Source of the DNA: Batkoa obscura | Taxonomy: Eukaryota > Entomophthoromycota > Entomophthoromycetes > Entomophthorales > Batkoaceae | DNA length: 64,000 nucleotides | Reading direction: 5' to 3' | Assembly: GCA_030770535.1 (NCBI GenBank) | Contig: JASVEC010000042.1 | Location: forward strand, 272,664 to 336,663 | In this document: one piece after another, positions 1-10,504 of the stretch | Layout of the letters: every line of letters starts with the position of its first letter | Position numbering within the stretch: position 1 is the first letter of the stretch | The notes under the pieces: generated by a model | What the model was told of the DNA's origin: nothing | Databases searched by the model: none | The model's input: only the letters and a program-made list of their open reading frames with translations | Made by a program: the position numbers and the translations under genes

Positions 1-1488
1 AGTAGCGGACCTAGCTGATTCTTTAACATTATTAGCATATTGAATGAATGTATCACGATAGATTGGAATTTTATTAGAGGTACTTAATTTAGCATCAATA
101 GCCTTTCCATCAACCTCTGGGTTATATACGCCTGCACCTTGACCTACAACAAAGAAAGAGTGTCCATGTAAATGCCATGGGTGAGAAGCACAAGTTCTTC
201 CAGCAGGCATATAATGTTGAAGAACAAGTTGTACAACTTCCCCTTCAGTAATTTCATAAACACCTGGGGTAGCTTTATGACGTCCAGCAATAACATCATC
301 CCATACAGTTGAATTCCTTGGCTTTGAAACAACATCATTGATAGTAAAGATTGGATGGCCTTCGTGAGTAGCTGAAATAATGTTTAATACAATTTCGTTG
401 GTAACTTTTTTAGGAACTGGATAAAAGTGAGAGTTAAGTCCCTTATTGTACCATTTACTTGTAGCTAATTGTGATTCTACCCAACGATTGAATGGTCCAG
501 TAGGTGTTGGTGGAGTAGCTGGAGTCCTTTTTAAAGTGCTTGGATTTTCAGCACCTTCGTAATGAAGAATAGCAACACCATTGTTAGGATTAGCAGATCC
601 ACCACTGACTTGAGTATAAGTATAATAGTTAGAAATTGGTTGATTTGTTTCCATGATTACGGAATATCTTTGGCCAGGTCCTATTTCAACTCTATCAACT
701 TCAATTGGTTCAATAATAGTACCATCAGCTTCAATTAAGGTAAACTTATGTCCTGGAATACGAAAGGTAAGGAATGAAAGTCCATTGGCACCAATTAAGC
801 GTAATCTATATCTCTTATTTGGTTTTACATCAATGACATTAAACCCTTTATTAAATGGTACAGTAGAATTATCAGCACCTTTAGTATCCCATACTTTATA
901 AGTCATACCATTCGTTAAAATACTATCAGCACCACCAACGAATCTAAATGGTAATTCTAAAAGTCCTTTAAGCATTTCATCACTTGGTTTATGCCATATT
1001 TCAGATAGCATTACTACTCTATCCTCATCATAACGATATCTTGGATCGAATTTTACTATATCACTCCAAACATCTTTTTTATCTTGAACAATTAATGCCC
1101 CATAAGCATGTTCAGCATCTAATCCAGTATGAGCATGGTACCACCAAGTACCAGTTTGATCATTTACATGGAAATTGTATAAAAAGTCTTCACCTGGCTT
1201 AATAGGAGGAGAACTAACATATGGTACACCATCAGAACCAACAGTACCTTTCTGAACCATTCCATGCCAATGAATAGAGAAATCTTTGTTAAGTCTATTA
1301 CGTACTTTTACAACAATAGTATCACCAGCAGTAGCATTGATAGTAGGAGCAGGGTATTGACCATTGAATAATATACCTTCAAAAGCAAAGTTATCAGGCG
1401 CAATTCTACCTTCTTTTACTTCCCAATCAAAGTTCAAAGTGGCAGAATTAATAATAGATGCGAGCAATAAACTAATGAAACACTTCAT
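1..1488 (-). CDS. Secreted multicopper oxidase (laccase/ferroxidase-type), C-terminus beyond left edge
   Basis: An uninterrupted frame of 496 codons starts at 1488 and is still open at base 1, so the gene is cut by the window edge. The start gives a signal peptide (MKCFISLLLASIINSA), which implies an extracellular or cell-wall enzyme. Copper-ligand motifs are visible in order: HWHG at residues 73-76 (L1), HAH at 118-120 after WWY (L2), and HPWHLHGH at 436-443 (L3). The L4 motif, with the T1 cysteine HCH segment and the axial ligand, should lie beyond the edge. The family couples one-electron oxidation of phenols or Fe(II) to reduction of O2 to water. Without L4 and substrate-site residues I cannot separate laccase from Fet3-like ferroxidase. 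No intron is needed in the visible part. Confidence 0.93.
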   Translation of the reverse strand, partial: MKCFISLLLASIINSATLNFDWEVKEGRIAPDNFAFEGILFNGQYPAPTINATAGDTIVVKVRNRLNKDFSIHWHGMVQKGTVGSDGVPYVSSPPIKPGEDFLYNFHVNDQTGTWWYHAHTGLDAEHAYGALIVQDKKDVWSDIVKFDPRYRYDEDRVVMLSEIWHKPSDEMLKGLLELPFRFVGGADSILTNGMTYKVWDTKGADNSTVPFNKGFNVIDVKPNKRYRLRLIGANGLSFLTFRIPGHKFTLIEADGTIIEPIEVDRVEIGPGQRYSVIMETNQPISNYYTYTQVSGGSANPNNGVAILHYEGAENPSTLKRTPATPPTPTGPFNRWVESQLATSKWYNKGLNSHFYPVPKKVTNEIVLNIISATHEGHPIFTINDVVSKPRNSTVWDDVIAGRHKATPGVYEITEGEVVQLVLQHYMPAGRTCASHPWHLHGHSFFVVGQGAGVYNPEVDGKAIDAKLSTSNKIPIYRDTFIQYANNVKESARSAT

Positions 1489-2250
1489 ATTTAAATGTTA
1501 TAATTAATGTGAGTTATTTTTGTTTATATTTATACTGTTTCAATACCAGTGAGGTATTTATTGTTATAATTAACACGAATGTATTTGGTGTTAACCATTT
1601 ATTAAACAATGTTGAGTTATATAAATTATTTTTTATTCTCAGGTAAATGCTTCCATTTATAAAAATAATTTAAACATCCTAAATTAGTATTAAAATTTTA
1701 TTACACCAAAAGAATTTTCTTTTTTGTGCAATTTTCAATAACGCCTCATCTGATAGGCTAAGGTACTACTGTAAAGGATTTACTATGCCCGCCTACATTA
1801 TTCTCAATATTTTTTTATTATATTCATTTACTGTGATCTTAATATTTGAAGAATTTTAAATGCTAATTTAATGCTAATTTAATTTTCTTATAATAAAGAC
1901 AGACAGATTCCATTGACTTCAGATATTGTATAATTTTAAATTATTTTTATTTCATTATATAAAACTATTTTTGAAATACAATAAATCTTACTGTATTAAT
2001 TTATTTTATATCATAAACTTAAATTGCAAAATCTGATTAGATTTTTTGTAAAAAGAACATGAATAGTTGGAAAAATTATACTTCTATTTACAAATAATAA
2101 AATATAACAGAATTGTATATTGATACGAGTGTAATTAATAATATTTCAAATCGCTAAAATGACGCTAATAATTTTACTATTTTATATTATGTATATAATT
2201 GAAACAGCTAAAAATAAACAAACGCTATTAAATTAAATCAGTGTAAATAA

Positions 2251-2356
2251 ATATGAGAATATGTTTTTTTGTTTAAGAATTTTACTAGTAAGTTTTTACA
2301 CCTGAATAGCGCTTAAAAATGGAAAAAGTAATGAAATAAAAAAAACACTTCCATAT
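2251..2356 (+). mobile_element. MITE copy 1 (ATATGGGGATGT family)
   Basis: This 106-bp copy matches the family layout: left end ATATGAGAATATG, the segment TTTAAGAATTTTACTA, a central TAGCGCTT, then AATGGAAAAAGTAATGAA and the right end CCATAT. Both ends have drifted from ATATGGGGATGT, so the copy looks old. The strand given is the family reading direction used for all copies here. Confidence 0.85.
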
Positions 2357-3659
2357 TTTGTAAGGAATTCACTGTTTGAAAGCTAAAAGGTATTAGTTTT
2401 ATTCTGTATTTCTAATTTTTTATTAATTTGAAAAGTTCTTTAAAATCTATAGTATGCAATAACGTTGGTTAGATATATATATTTACTAGCAGAGTAGTTT
2501 AATGCGGTAGCAAAGTATTAAATGAAAATGATTTATTTATATCTTGTAAATGATATTGCTATACTTTATGTCATTTATAGTACCAATCTCCATATGAAAT
2601 ATCACCAACTTATAACTAGCAGAGTTATCTTCTTTTTATTCTGTTAATCAAATTTATCCAATTGTTTTAACTATCAATTTATATTTTTTATAAATAAATA
2701 TCTCAAAAACTTTGGTCATTTTATTCATTTTAACATAGATGGGATACAAAAACAACTTTGAAATTTGAAATCTAAATTTTCAAAACCAGATATAGATAAT
2801 GTGTTTATTAAATATAATAAAATGGATTTAAGTATATAGAGAATGCGCTGTATTGCTTATAAAAGGAAACTTCAAGGAGTATGGGTTATTATTTTTAATA
2901 ACAAACAAGATTCCCGGCGCATTATGAAAATATATAATTCGTAGTAAATGAATCGATCCTTAGAATATTGCTTTGTCATAATCAAGTAGAATAAAGAGCT
3001 ATTTTAAAGTTTTTCTACTTTTAGATACTTTAGTACAATGTATGTTTTATTTCATAACTAATACTTTTATTATATTGATTGTAAAATGATGTAAAAGCTA
3101 GTAGCATTGGAGATGAAAATGTACAATAATTTTCACATTTTGTTCAATTTTAATTATGTTTGATAAAATTGCTATGATTGATTTTTGTAAATACAAATAT
3201 ATAATACAACCATAAACATAAGTAAAATCACATATAAAAATCAATAGTTCTATGTTGATTATTGGAAATAGTCATACTAAATCCGTTCCCAACATTTTAG
3301 AAACTATTATATAACAAATAATTTAATAGAATGTTTTTAAAAATAGATAGTCATAAATTGATTTTTTATCAGATATAATAAACTATTCTTAGTTAAATAT
3401 AATTAACGCCTGTATCTTTTATTTGATCAACCAAAACCATATATTTTAAAAACAATTTGAATTATTATAGATCATAATTTTACTACTTTATAAAACCAGA
3501 ATGAGATTATTTCAAAATCAACTACTTATAACTAGAAATAGGCCCTAATAGCATGATAAATAAAGTAACAATATGAGTAATTACTTAAATTAAACAATAT
3601 TTAATGAATACATATAATATTTAAGATACTTCCCAAGTTCGTTGTTATCACTACTAAAT

Positions 3660-3766
3660 ATATGGGGATGTATTTTTAGGTTTAAGAATTTTACTAATAA
3701 AATTTCCACTCAAATAGTGTTTAAAAGATAGAAAAAATGATGAAGCCAAAAAAAACATTCCCATAT
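3660..3766 (+). mobile_element. MITE copy 2, left half of an end-to-end pair
   Basis: Left end ATATGGGGATGTATTTT, right end CATTCCCATAT. The centre reads CACTCAAATAGTG, a small inverted repeat. Its right terminus overlaps the left terminus of the next copy by the four bases ATAT inside CCATATGG, so one element appears to have inserted at the end of the other. Confidence 0.93.
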
Positions 3767-3868
3767 GGCGATGTTTTTTTGGCTTCATTACTTTTTCCAT
3801 CTTTTATGTGTTATTTGAGTGGAAAAAATGTTAGTAAAATTTTCAAATACAAAAATACATCCCCATAT
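3763..3868 (-). mobile_element. MITE copy 3, right half of an end-to-end pair
   Basis: This copy lies in opposite orientation to its neighbour: it starts ATATGGCGATGTTTTTTT, runs through GGCTTCATTACTTTTTCC and ends ACATCCCCATAT. The two copies form a 209-bp head-to-head inverted pair joined at CCATATGG. Confidence 0.93.
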
Positions 3869-4454
3869 GGTACTTACTGAACTATAAATTGATAGTTTTA
3901 GGTAGAATATTTTAAGCAACCTAAGTTCTTAGAAAGAGTTAAGTAACAATTTGTATTTTTATTCCAATTATCCATTGTTTTCCCAAGAATAGCATTTTAA
4001 GAACTTCCTTATAAAAGTAGTAAAATTATTTTTTAAAAAATAAATGCTTGTTCCCAATATTACTCTCATGGGAAGAGTCTAGGCCTCGAAGATTTGCACT
4101 ATTAGAGTCAGAATAAATACATTATGATAATAATGTGTTTTGTATTATTTTTTCAAAATCATATACAAAAAACAGTAATAATTTATTTTTGCAAACGTTT
4201 AAAAAATAGACAAAGTAGACAGCAAATCCTTATTATTATGATAAAGGTATTTCATATACACAAGCACAAGGGCATTAAAATGATTTACTAATGCTCATAG
4301 AAGTTAATCTTAATTCATTTATTATTATTTTTAATATATCTGCGAAATATCATCAACATTGTATAACATTGAGCTATACTAAATGTTTATAAAGAGTGTA
4401 AACAAAAAGTTTGATGTATTTTTCAAAAATGACTTAGTAAAATTTAATGATAAA

Positions 4455-4667
4455 TTAAATTAAGCCAATAGCCAAAGGAATAAATGAAAATATTAATATG
4501 ATAATAGATATCATACAGCAGCATAATAAGGGAAATATCATGACACTATAATAAATACTGTAAAAAAAGGGATGTAATGTGATGAAGCCTATCAAGAAAA
4601 CACTATAAAAAGCTCCTTTCTCTCTTTTAAAGGGCCAATAAAATAGTATTAAACTTTTTTTTGTCAA
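4455..4667 (-). CDS. Small hydrophobic membrane peptide, possibly only a 3' exon
   Basis: The frame encodes about 70 residues with two or three hydrophobic stretches, a CCC run near the middle and the ending FSFIPLAIGLI. I do not recognise it. No ATG occurs in the open frame, so it is either the last exon of a gene whose first exon I could not find, or a remnant. The support for real coding history is that the end is conserved in the duplicated block near 6195-6265: CC, SIII, FSFI and IGLI appear in the same order. The second copy has an internal stop, so if this is a gene only this copy could be alive. It is divergent from the plus-strand frame at 5048. Confidence 0.3.
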   Translation of the reverse strand: MTKKSLILFYWPFKREKGAFYSVFLIGFITLHPFFYSIYYSVMIFPLLCCCMISIIILIFSFIPLAIGLI

Positions 4668-5047
4668 ATATTTGTTTTATCTCAGTTTTGTTTTTAACAA
4701 TTAATTATAATTATTTTAGAAAACTATAGTAACGATTTGTATTAAAAACAACATAAAATTAATAGCTTCATTTTTATCAATATACATCTTTTTGTAAAGA
4801 TATTCAATAGGGAGAGAGATCAATTTATATACTAAATATAGTGGCTAAATCATACTTTATCATTTGCTATAAAATTAAACTAAAAAACATCAAGTTTAGA
4901 AGAGCACTTAAACAGTACCTTATTTAAATAATAGAACGCCTATTAACATTATTAAATATACTACTAAAACAATTATCTATTTGATATCATAACACATAGT
5001 ACAGTTAACTGTCCTTATAAATAACAACCAACAATAAGTTAGATAAA

Positions 5048-5311
5048 ATGCGACCAACTATATGGAGTACTATGAGTTACCAAAAAAGGGAATTTAAAAC
5101 AATATTTTTAACTAGTTTAAGTACAATAGCTGTTAGCAAGGTAGTTAGTAAAACTTATAATTTATACCAAAGTTTGTCGATTAACGGTTATTTTAAATGT
5201 ATTTCAGGAAATTCCGTAACTGAAACTGTATTTATCAAAGATGAATTTGGTATTTCTATTATTGATCGTTCACAAAAGCGCATTCAAACAAATTGTAAGA
5301 CTAAATTATGA
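5048..5311 (+). CDS. Small orphan protein, 87 aa, member of a two-copy local family
   Basis: Starts with ATG (MRPTIWSTMSYQKRE) and ends at a TAA. A short hydrophobic stretch, roughly residues 18-32, is followed by a tyrosine-containing segment (SKTYNLYQSLSINGYF). I do not recognise a domain. The evidence that it is a real gene is its paralogue at 6781-7008, which keeps the framework P-W--YQK-E-K, GKTYDLYQ/SKTYNLYQ, GYF and the F-KD motif while synonymous and intergenic positions have drifted. It could be a membrane-anchored or secreted small protein. Function unknown. Confidence 0.5.
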   Translation: MRPTIWSTMSYQKREFKTIFLTSLSTIAVSKVVSKTYNLYQSLSINGYFKCISGNSVTETVFIKDEFGISIIDRSQKRIQTNCKTKL

Positions 5312-6189
5312 TAAGCTTAGGAAGAATTATTATATTGTAGTAAATAATAATCATGAAATAAAGAAATTCCGAAGCAAATTTTGATGTTTTTAACTGATTT
5401 TATAAAACATTATTAAAAATGTTTAATTAAAATATTATTTATCGAATTACTATTACTTATTTTTATTTTTAAATTTTAATTCTTTAATAGCTAAAAATAA
5501 ACTGAATGAAAGCATTATATTTATTTGTAATAACAATATATATATAATACTATCACATTTAAATTAAATTAAGTTTTAAGAATGACTTTTGTAGCTGAAT
5601 TAATATGTTTTAAATTTTACTTTAAAATCTTTTTTAAAATATTTACAAAATAGTCTCTATTTTTTTCCTGAATATAGAATTTCATAGAAACTCCTTAAAT
5701 GTTTTATTTTTCTATTTTTTGTAATAACTTGAGTGATATTAAATGAATGTCATCTGATGTAATTTCGATATAAAATGTGAGTCTGGTAAGGAAAGTCTAA
5801 GCTCTGGAATTACCTGTCTTTTGTTAGATATAAAATATGTTTTATATACAGCAATTGTATTGCATTATTTTTACACAATCATAATAACAAAACAATAACA
5901 TTTATGTAAGATCTTAGAGAGGATGAAGGAATTAAACAAAGTAAAAGACTAAATGTTATATAAATAACAAAGAATTTCCATATATGTTACATGAGACATA
6001 AGAACATTTATAAACACATACAGAATTTAAGTCTTAAATTTGTATTAATAACATTATAGTTATTTTAGATTATAACAAAACATTGATATTATATCCCTAA
6101 ACAACGTTAAATATTTTTAAAAAAAGGTTGGAAATGTTTAATGTACTTTCTCAAAGTATATAAAGTGACTCAATAATATAATAGATCGA

Positions 6190-6365
6190 TTAGACCAATA
6201 AGTAGAAGAATAAATGAAAAAACCGGTATAATAATAGATACAACATAACAACAGAATAAAGAAAATATTAAAATAGCTTAGCAATAATAATAAAAATAGG
6301 TGGTGAGTACCCTATGAGTTGCTATAAATACACTCTCTTTTAAAAAATAAATCAAAACTACAATA
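6190..6365 (-). pseudogene. Decayed copy of the small hydrophobic peptide of 4455-4667
   Basis: The minus strand here can be aligned with the unit A frame: an FKRE segment near the start and CCYVVSIII, FSFI and IGLI near the end occur in the same order. A stop after the FKRE segment and at least one length change break the frame. Conservation of the hydrophobic end suggests both descend from one coding sequence. Confidence 0.4.
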
Positions 6366-6780
6366 TTAAAACAACATTTCCTTAATTATTTAATTTGCTT
6401 TGATCTTTATAAAGCCCTTGTGTAATAATATCAAGAAACTCACATCTCTGAAAATATAAAAGGTTTCTACTAAAAACACCAAAAATAGAAAAAAGCATAT
6501 ATTTGCTAGCGGATAACTTATTTTAAAAATAACGTTTAATAAGAGCATAATAATCTGATCATATAAATAGAGTGATTGATAATATTTTGATAATTTCTAT
6601 AGAGCTAATCAAAAAGAAATAAGATTTAAAAGATACTTTATTAGTGATTCATTTCAAACAGTACATAAACTTACTTATATAGACCGACTTATTAAATTAA
6701 TATCACCTATATAATACTACAATATCTAATAAAGAGAGCTCCTCTGTACATATATAGTAAACAATAAACTAAGCTTGAAA

Positions 6781-7008
6781 ATGCAGCCAATTTTATGGAA
6801 TATCATTGGCTATCAAAAAAAGGAATTAAAAAGAATAATTGGAATTAGTTTATGTACAATAATTGGAAGTAAACTGATTGGAAAAACTTATGATCTATAT
6901 CAAAAATCATCATTTGATGGTTACTTTGAGTTCATCTTCAAAAGTTCTAAAACTCAGTTTGTATTTACTAAGGATAAATATAGTACTCTTTATATTTCGT
7001 ACTTGTAA
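6781..7008 (+). CDS. Small orphan protein, 75 aa, paralogue of the 5048 gene
   Basis: The start is the ATG at 6781, giving MQPILWNIIGYQKKE, which lines up with MRPTIWSTMSYQKRE of the upstream copy. The hydrophobic part (about IIGISLCTIIGSKLIG) is longer than in the sister copy, followed by KTYDLYQKSSFDGYF and a short tail ending in ISYL. It is shorter at the C-terminus than the sister. No known domain. It has been kept open while the divergent neighbour in the same duplicated block decayed, a mild argument for function. Confidence 0.45.
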   Translation: MQPILWNIIGYQKKELKRIIGISLCTIIGSKLIGKTYDLYQKSSFDGYFEFIFKSSKTQFVFTKDKYSTLYISYL

Positions 7009-7150
7009 AATCATATACAATTAGATCATAAATTATAATGAGCTTTGAGAAGAACCGAATATCAGTATTAATTGTAGTAATACCGTTATTGAATAAAGCA
7101 TAAATCTTTTATAAAGCTGATCAATTGTATTAAATAAATAATCGTTAGAG

Positions 7151-7828
7151 CTTTATGTTTGTTAACGAGAGATAAATTTTTATAACAAATTCTAATTTCT
7201 TAAATAAATTAAGCTATAAATGAGAGTAATGTATAGTTAATAATAATAGTTACATATATATTTTAAAATAACATCTCAACTTTAAATAAATTCATGTAAA
7301 ATCTGATTATGTAAACGTATTATAGATTTAATTAATTTATAACAGTTAAATTTTAATACATGTTTCAAGATAATACTAGATAGAATATTATTTTCTTTGA
7401 AAATATTTATAAGTCAAAGACTACCAGCAAGTTTATAAGGAATTCTTTTGATTTTTTAAATAACAAAGGCTGATATGTATTTATTCATATATTAATTAAA
7501 AAAGCTTGTAGATTTACAAGGAAATAACTTTTTATTACATCTATCTTTTATTTATGGTTTAGAAGTTGAACAAGCTTCAGTTAGACTGATTATTAAAATC
7601 AACTTACTAATAAATTTCAAAGCAATTGTAAGAGTTTTTAGCACTTAACTTTTAAATGTATATTTTGAAGAATTAAATTTTTTTAAATATGTACAGATTA
7701 AATTCTATAAATTAAATTAAAATTAAATTAAATATCTAAATCCTCTCTCCAATTTTAGTAAATTATATAATTAATAAATTTTCAAAATTAAAATATTTAA
7801 GTGCTACTTTTATTTAAAAATTAAAATC
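7151..7828. other. Intergenic, downstream of PMA1
   Basis: AT-rich with no frame I trust. It should contain the 3' untranslated region of the H+-ATPase gene, which ends at 7829 on the minus strand. Confidence 0.5.
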
Positions 7829-10504
7829 TTATTTCACAAAATGATTAACAGCTTCAGCCAAATGAAGTACTATTTTCATCCTTTCTACATTAGCTGATAA
7901 ACGTTCTCTATTAATAGCATCTATCTTCCTTTGAGCAAGCTTAGATCTTCTACTAGGAGATGGCCAAACTGTAGCAGTAAACTTAAATGACCAAAGACGG
8001 AATACCAATACTTTGACAATATCTAAAATTACAAAGTAAACTAAAGAAATACCAATAACTGCGAATCCCCAGGCTGGTCCTACTGGTGCAATTAATTCAG
8101 GAATACCAAAAATTGTAATTAACATTGCAAACACCTGAGTGCCCATAATTGCAACAAAGAAGAACCAAGATGGTAATGAAACCCAGAAAAATCCAGCTAA
8201 TCTGGTAGAGAAGATAAGGAAGTGAGGAGCAGATGAGATATGAAGGTACATTACTGATTGTAACTCTCTTAATGGTCCAGGATCGAGACCAAATACATCT
8301 TTAGCAACATAAAAATGAGCAAATGAAAGGCCAGTTAAAAAGAATCCTAAAAGTACAGATAAGAAAATCAATTGCCCGATTCTCCATTTATCAGGTTTTT
8401 GGGAAATTTGGGCATTATCAAAAGCAATTACAATAGTTGCAAGATCATTAAGGACAGCTATAAAGATTAGTAAAACAGGATCCATATGCCAGTCTTCAAT
8501 TAAAATGATACAGAAGAAAAAGATCAAAATATGTACAGTTGAAGTAATTCTATACAATGCATAAGATCTCATTCTTTGGAAAATAGCCCTTGAAGTAGTA
8601 ATACCATCAATAATAGTAGATAAACCCGGTGCTAATAAAACAATATCGGCAGCAGATCTAGCAGCATCAGTACAATCATGTACAGCAATACCAACATTAG
8701 CTTTCTTAAGTGCTGGGGCATCATTGACACCATCACCAGTCATACCAACTAAAAGCCCTTTAGCTTGTAAAAGTTCAACTACTCTATATTTGTGTTCAGG
8801 AATTACTTGAGCAAATCCATCAGCTTGGAGACAACGTTGAGTAATTGTTTCTTCATCAATACCTTTTTCGACAAGTTTATTGGAATCAAGGATAGCTCTT
8901 TGCATACCTAATCTATGAGCTACTTCTTTGGCAATAATTAATTGATCACCAGTAATCATTTTAACTGTTACACCATAATGGTGACATTTTTCAACGGTAT
9001 CTGCAGAATCAGGTCTAGGAGGATCTAATAATGATATCATACCTACTAAATGCCATTCATCAGGTTTACCAGGGAAGGTTCTAGCAACGCCTAATGCACG
9101 TAACCCACGGCTTGCAAGATCATTGACTGCCCTTACACCCTCATCATGACCACCTACAAGTTTGACCATAGTTGGTGGTGCACCCTTTGAAACCATAAAA
9201 GATTCATTGGTTGCAAGATCAGTAACAGTAGCTTGAGTCCTTTTTGAAGTTGGATTAAATGGAACAAATGATGTTACTTTAAATCCTGGAATAGAATGCT
9301 CTTTATCTTTGGGGAGATTTTGAAGCACAGAAACACCTTCCTTGGCAGCGGAACGAACAGCTTTTTCAATAGGATCATTTGCTCCAGGTTCAGATGCAAT
9401 GTAAGAATATAAAAGGATATCTTCTTTTGTATATCCTTCAGTAAGGTAAGGCTCATCAAAAGTAAGTTGGTTAAGAGTAAGGGTACCAGTTTTATCAGAG
9501 CATAAAATTCTTACTGATGCCATTTCTTCCACAGCAGTTAACCTTTTAACAATAACTTGTCTTGCAGCAAGTTGCTTAGCACCAACAGCCATTGTAACAG
9601 ATAATACAGTTGGTAGTCCAACTGGGATGGCAGCTACAGTCAAGACAACAACTTGTTGGATAGATTGAATTGGATCTTCAGCATGAGTTTTGACAAGAAG
9701 GTAGATAAGAAGAATAATTACCATAACTGCAGTTACTAAAACCAAGAAATTTCCTATTTGACCAATAACCTTTTGGAAATGACCTCTTTCATTAGTAATT
9801 GAGATAAGATTAGCTGCTCTACCAATAAATGTATCGCTACCAGTCTTTGTAACAACGGCCATCATTTGACCTTGTTTAACAATAGAAGATGAGTAGGCAG
9901 TTGAACCACGTTCTTTAGTGACAGGCAAAGATTCACCAGTAAGAGCAGATTGATCAATTTGTAAACCAGCATCTGATTCTTCACCAGTAACAGAAATACC
10001 TAACAACCGACAATCAGCAGGGACAATATCACCTAAACGTAAAACAATGACATCACCAGGAACCAATTCAGCTGAATCAACTTCAACTAATTCACCGTTC
10101 CTCCAACATTTAGTCTTAAGAGCCAATGTATTTTTAAGAGCATCTAAAGCACTTTCAGCTTGTGCTTCCATCAAAAACCCAATTAAAGCATTCAAAAGGA
10201 GTAAGAACGCAATAATACCAAAATTAATCCAATCTTGAGCCACACCGGAAAAAATTAAAGCAACAATAATTAATATAGCAATAGCATCAGTGAAATATCC
10301 TATAAACTTCAAAAATGGATTTGTTTTATGCTCAGCAAGTTCATTTCTTCCAAATTTTTCTAATCTTTCTTGAAATTCAGCTGTAGTAAGGCCTTTTGTG
10401 GTATCTGTATGAAGCAATGCTTCTAATTCTGGAGAAATGACATCTTCAGCTTCTTCATGTTTATGTTCAGTAAATTGAACTTCTTCCTTATTTTCAATAG
10501 CCAT
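7829..10504 (-). CDS. PMA1: Plasma-membrane H+-ATPase (P3A-type)
   Basis: A single exon encodes 891 aa, the usual size of fungal Pma1. The P-type ATPase landmarks are in place: TGES (189-192) in the actuator domain, PVGLP (294-298) in M4, the phosphorylated aspartate D337 in CSDKTGTLT, KGAPP (440-444) in the nucleotide domain and MTGDGVNDAP (588-597) at the hinge. About ten hydrophobic segments are spread as expected, two pairs before the catalytic loop and six after it. The enzyme pumps protons out of the cell using ATP and energises nutrient uptake. The start at 10504 gives a short acidic N-terminus ending in the normal first-domain sequence. The C-terminal tail is short, as in fungal enzymes, where it is the autoinhibitory region. 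Confidence 0.98.
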   Translation of the reverse strand: MAIENKEEVQFTEHKHEEAEDVISPELEALLHTDTTKGLTTAEFQERLEKFGRNELAEHKTNPFLKFIGYFTDAIAILIIVALIFSGVAQDWINFGIIAFLLLLNALIGFLMEAQAESALDALKNTLALKTKCWRNGELVEVDSAELVPGDVIVLRLGDIVPADCRLLGISVTGEESDAGLQIDQSALTGESLPVTKERGSTAYSSSIVKQGQMMAVVTKTGSDTFIGRAANLISITNERGHFQKVIGQIGNFLVLVTAVMVIILLIYLLVKTHAEDPIQSIQQVVVLTVAAIPVGLPTVLSVTMAVGAKQLAARQVIVKRLTAVEEMASVRILCSDKTGTLTLNQLTFDEPYLTEGYTKEDILLYSYIASEPGANDPIEKAVRSAAKEGVSVLQNLPKDKEHSIPGFKVTSFVPFNPTSKRTQATVTDLATNESFMVSKGAPPTMVKLVGGHDEGVRAVNDLASRGLRALGVARTFPGKPDEWHLVGMISLLDPPRPDSADTVEKCHHYGVTVKMITGDQLIIAKEVAHRLGMQRAILDSNKLVEKGIDEETITQRCLQADGFAQVIPEHKYRVVELLQAKGLLVGMTGDGVNDAPALKKANVGIAVHDCTDAARSAADIVLLAPGLSTIIDGITTSRAIFQRMRSYALYRITSTVHILIFFFCIILIEDWHMDPVLLIFIAVLNDLATIVIAFDNAQISQKPDKWRIGQLIFLSVLLGFFLTGLSFAHFYVAKDVFGLDPGPLRELQSVMYLHISSAPHFLIFSTRLAGFFWVSLPSWFFFVAIMGTQVFAMLITIFGIPELIAPVGPAWGFAVIGISLVYFVILDIVKVLVFRLWSFKFTATVWPSPSRRSKLAQRKIDAINRERLSANVERMKIVLHLAEAVNHFVK

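Larger units (their letters stand above)
1489..4070. other. AT-rich intergenic DNA upstream of the multicopper oxidase
   Basis: No convincing coding sequence on either strand. It holds three miniature inverted-repeat elements (2251-2356, 3660-3766, 3763-3868). The part next to the oxidase start presumably carries its promoter. A less AT-rich patch near 1740-1795 contains a CTGATAGG string that could be a GATA-factor site, but one match in so AT-rich a sequence is weak evidence. Confidence 0.5.
4070..5430. repeat. Tandem duplication unit A (partner of 5780-7150)
   Basis: This block aligns by eye with the one about 1.73 kb downstream. Shared landmarks are GGAAGAGTCTAGGCCTCG versus GGAAAGTCTAAGCTCTGG at the left side, a hydrophobic frame on the minus strand, and a homologous short frame on the plus strand. 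The copies have diverged a lot in non-coding parts, so the duplication is not recent. Confidence 0.65.
5780..7150. repeat. Tandem duplication unit B (partner of 4070-5430)
   Basis: Second copy of the diverged block. The minus-strand hydrophobic frame of unit A is recognisable at about 6190-6365 but has an in-frame stop and small length changes. The plus-strand gene remains open (6781-7008). Confidence 0.65.
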
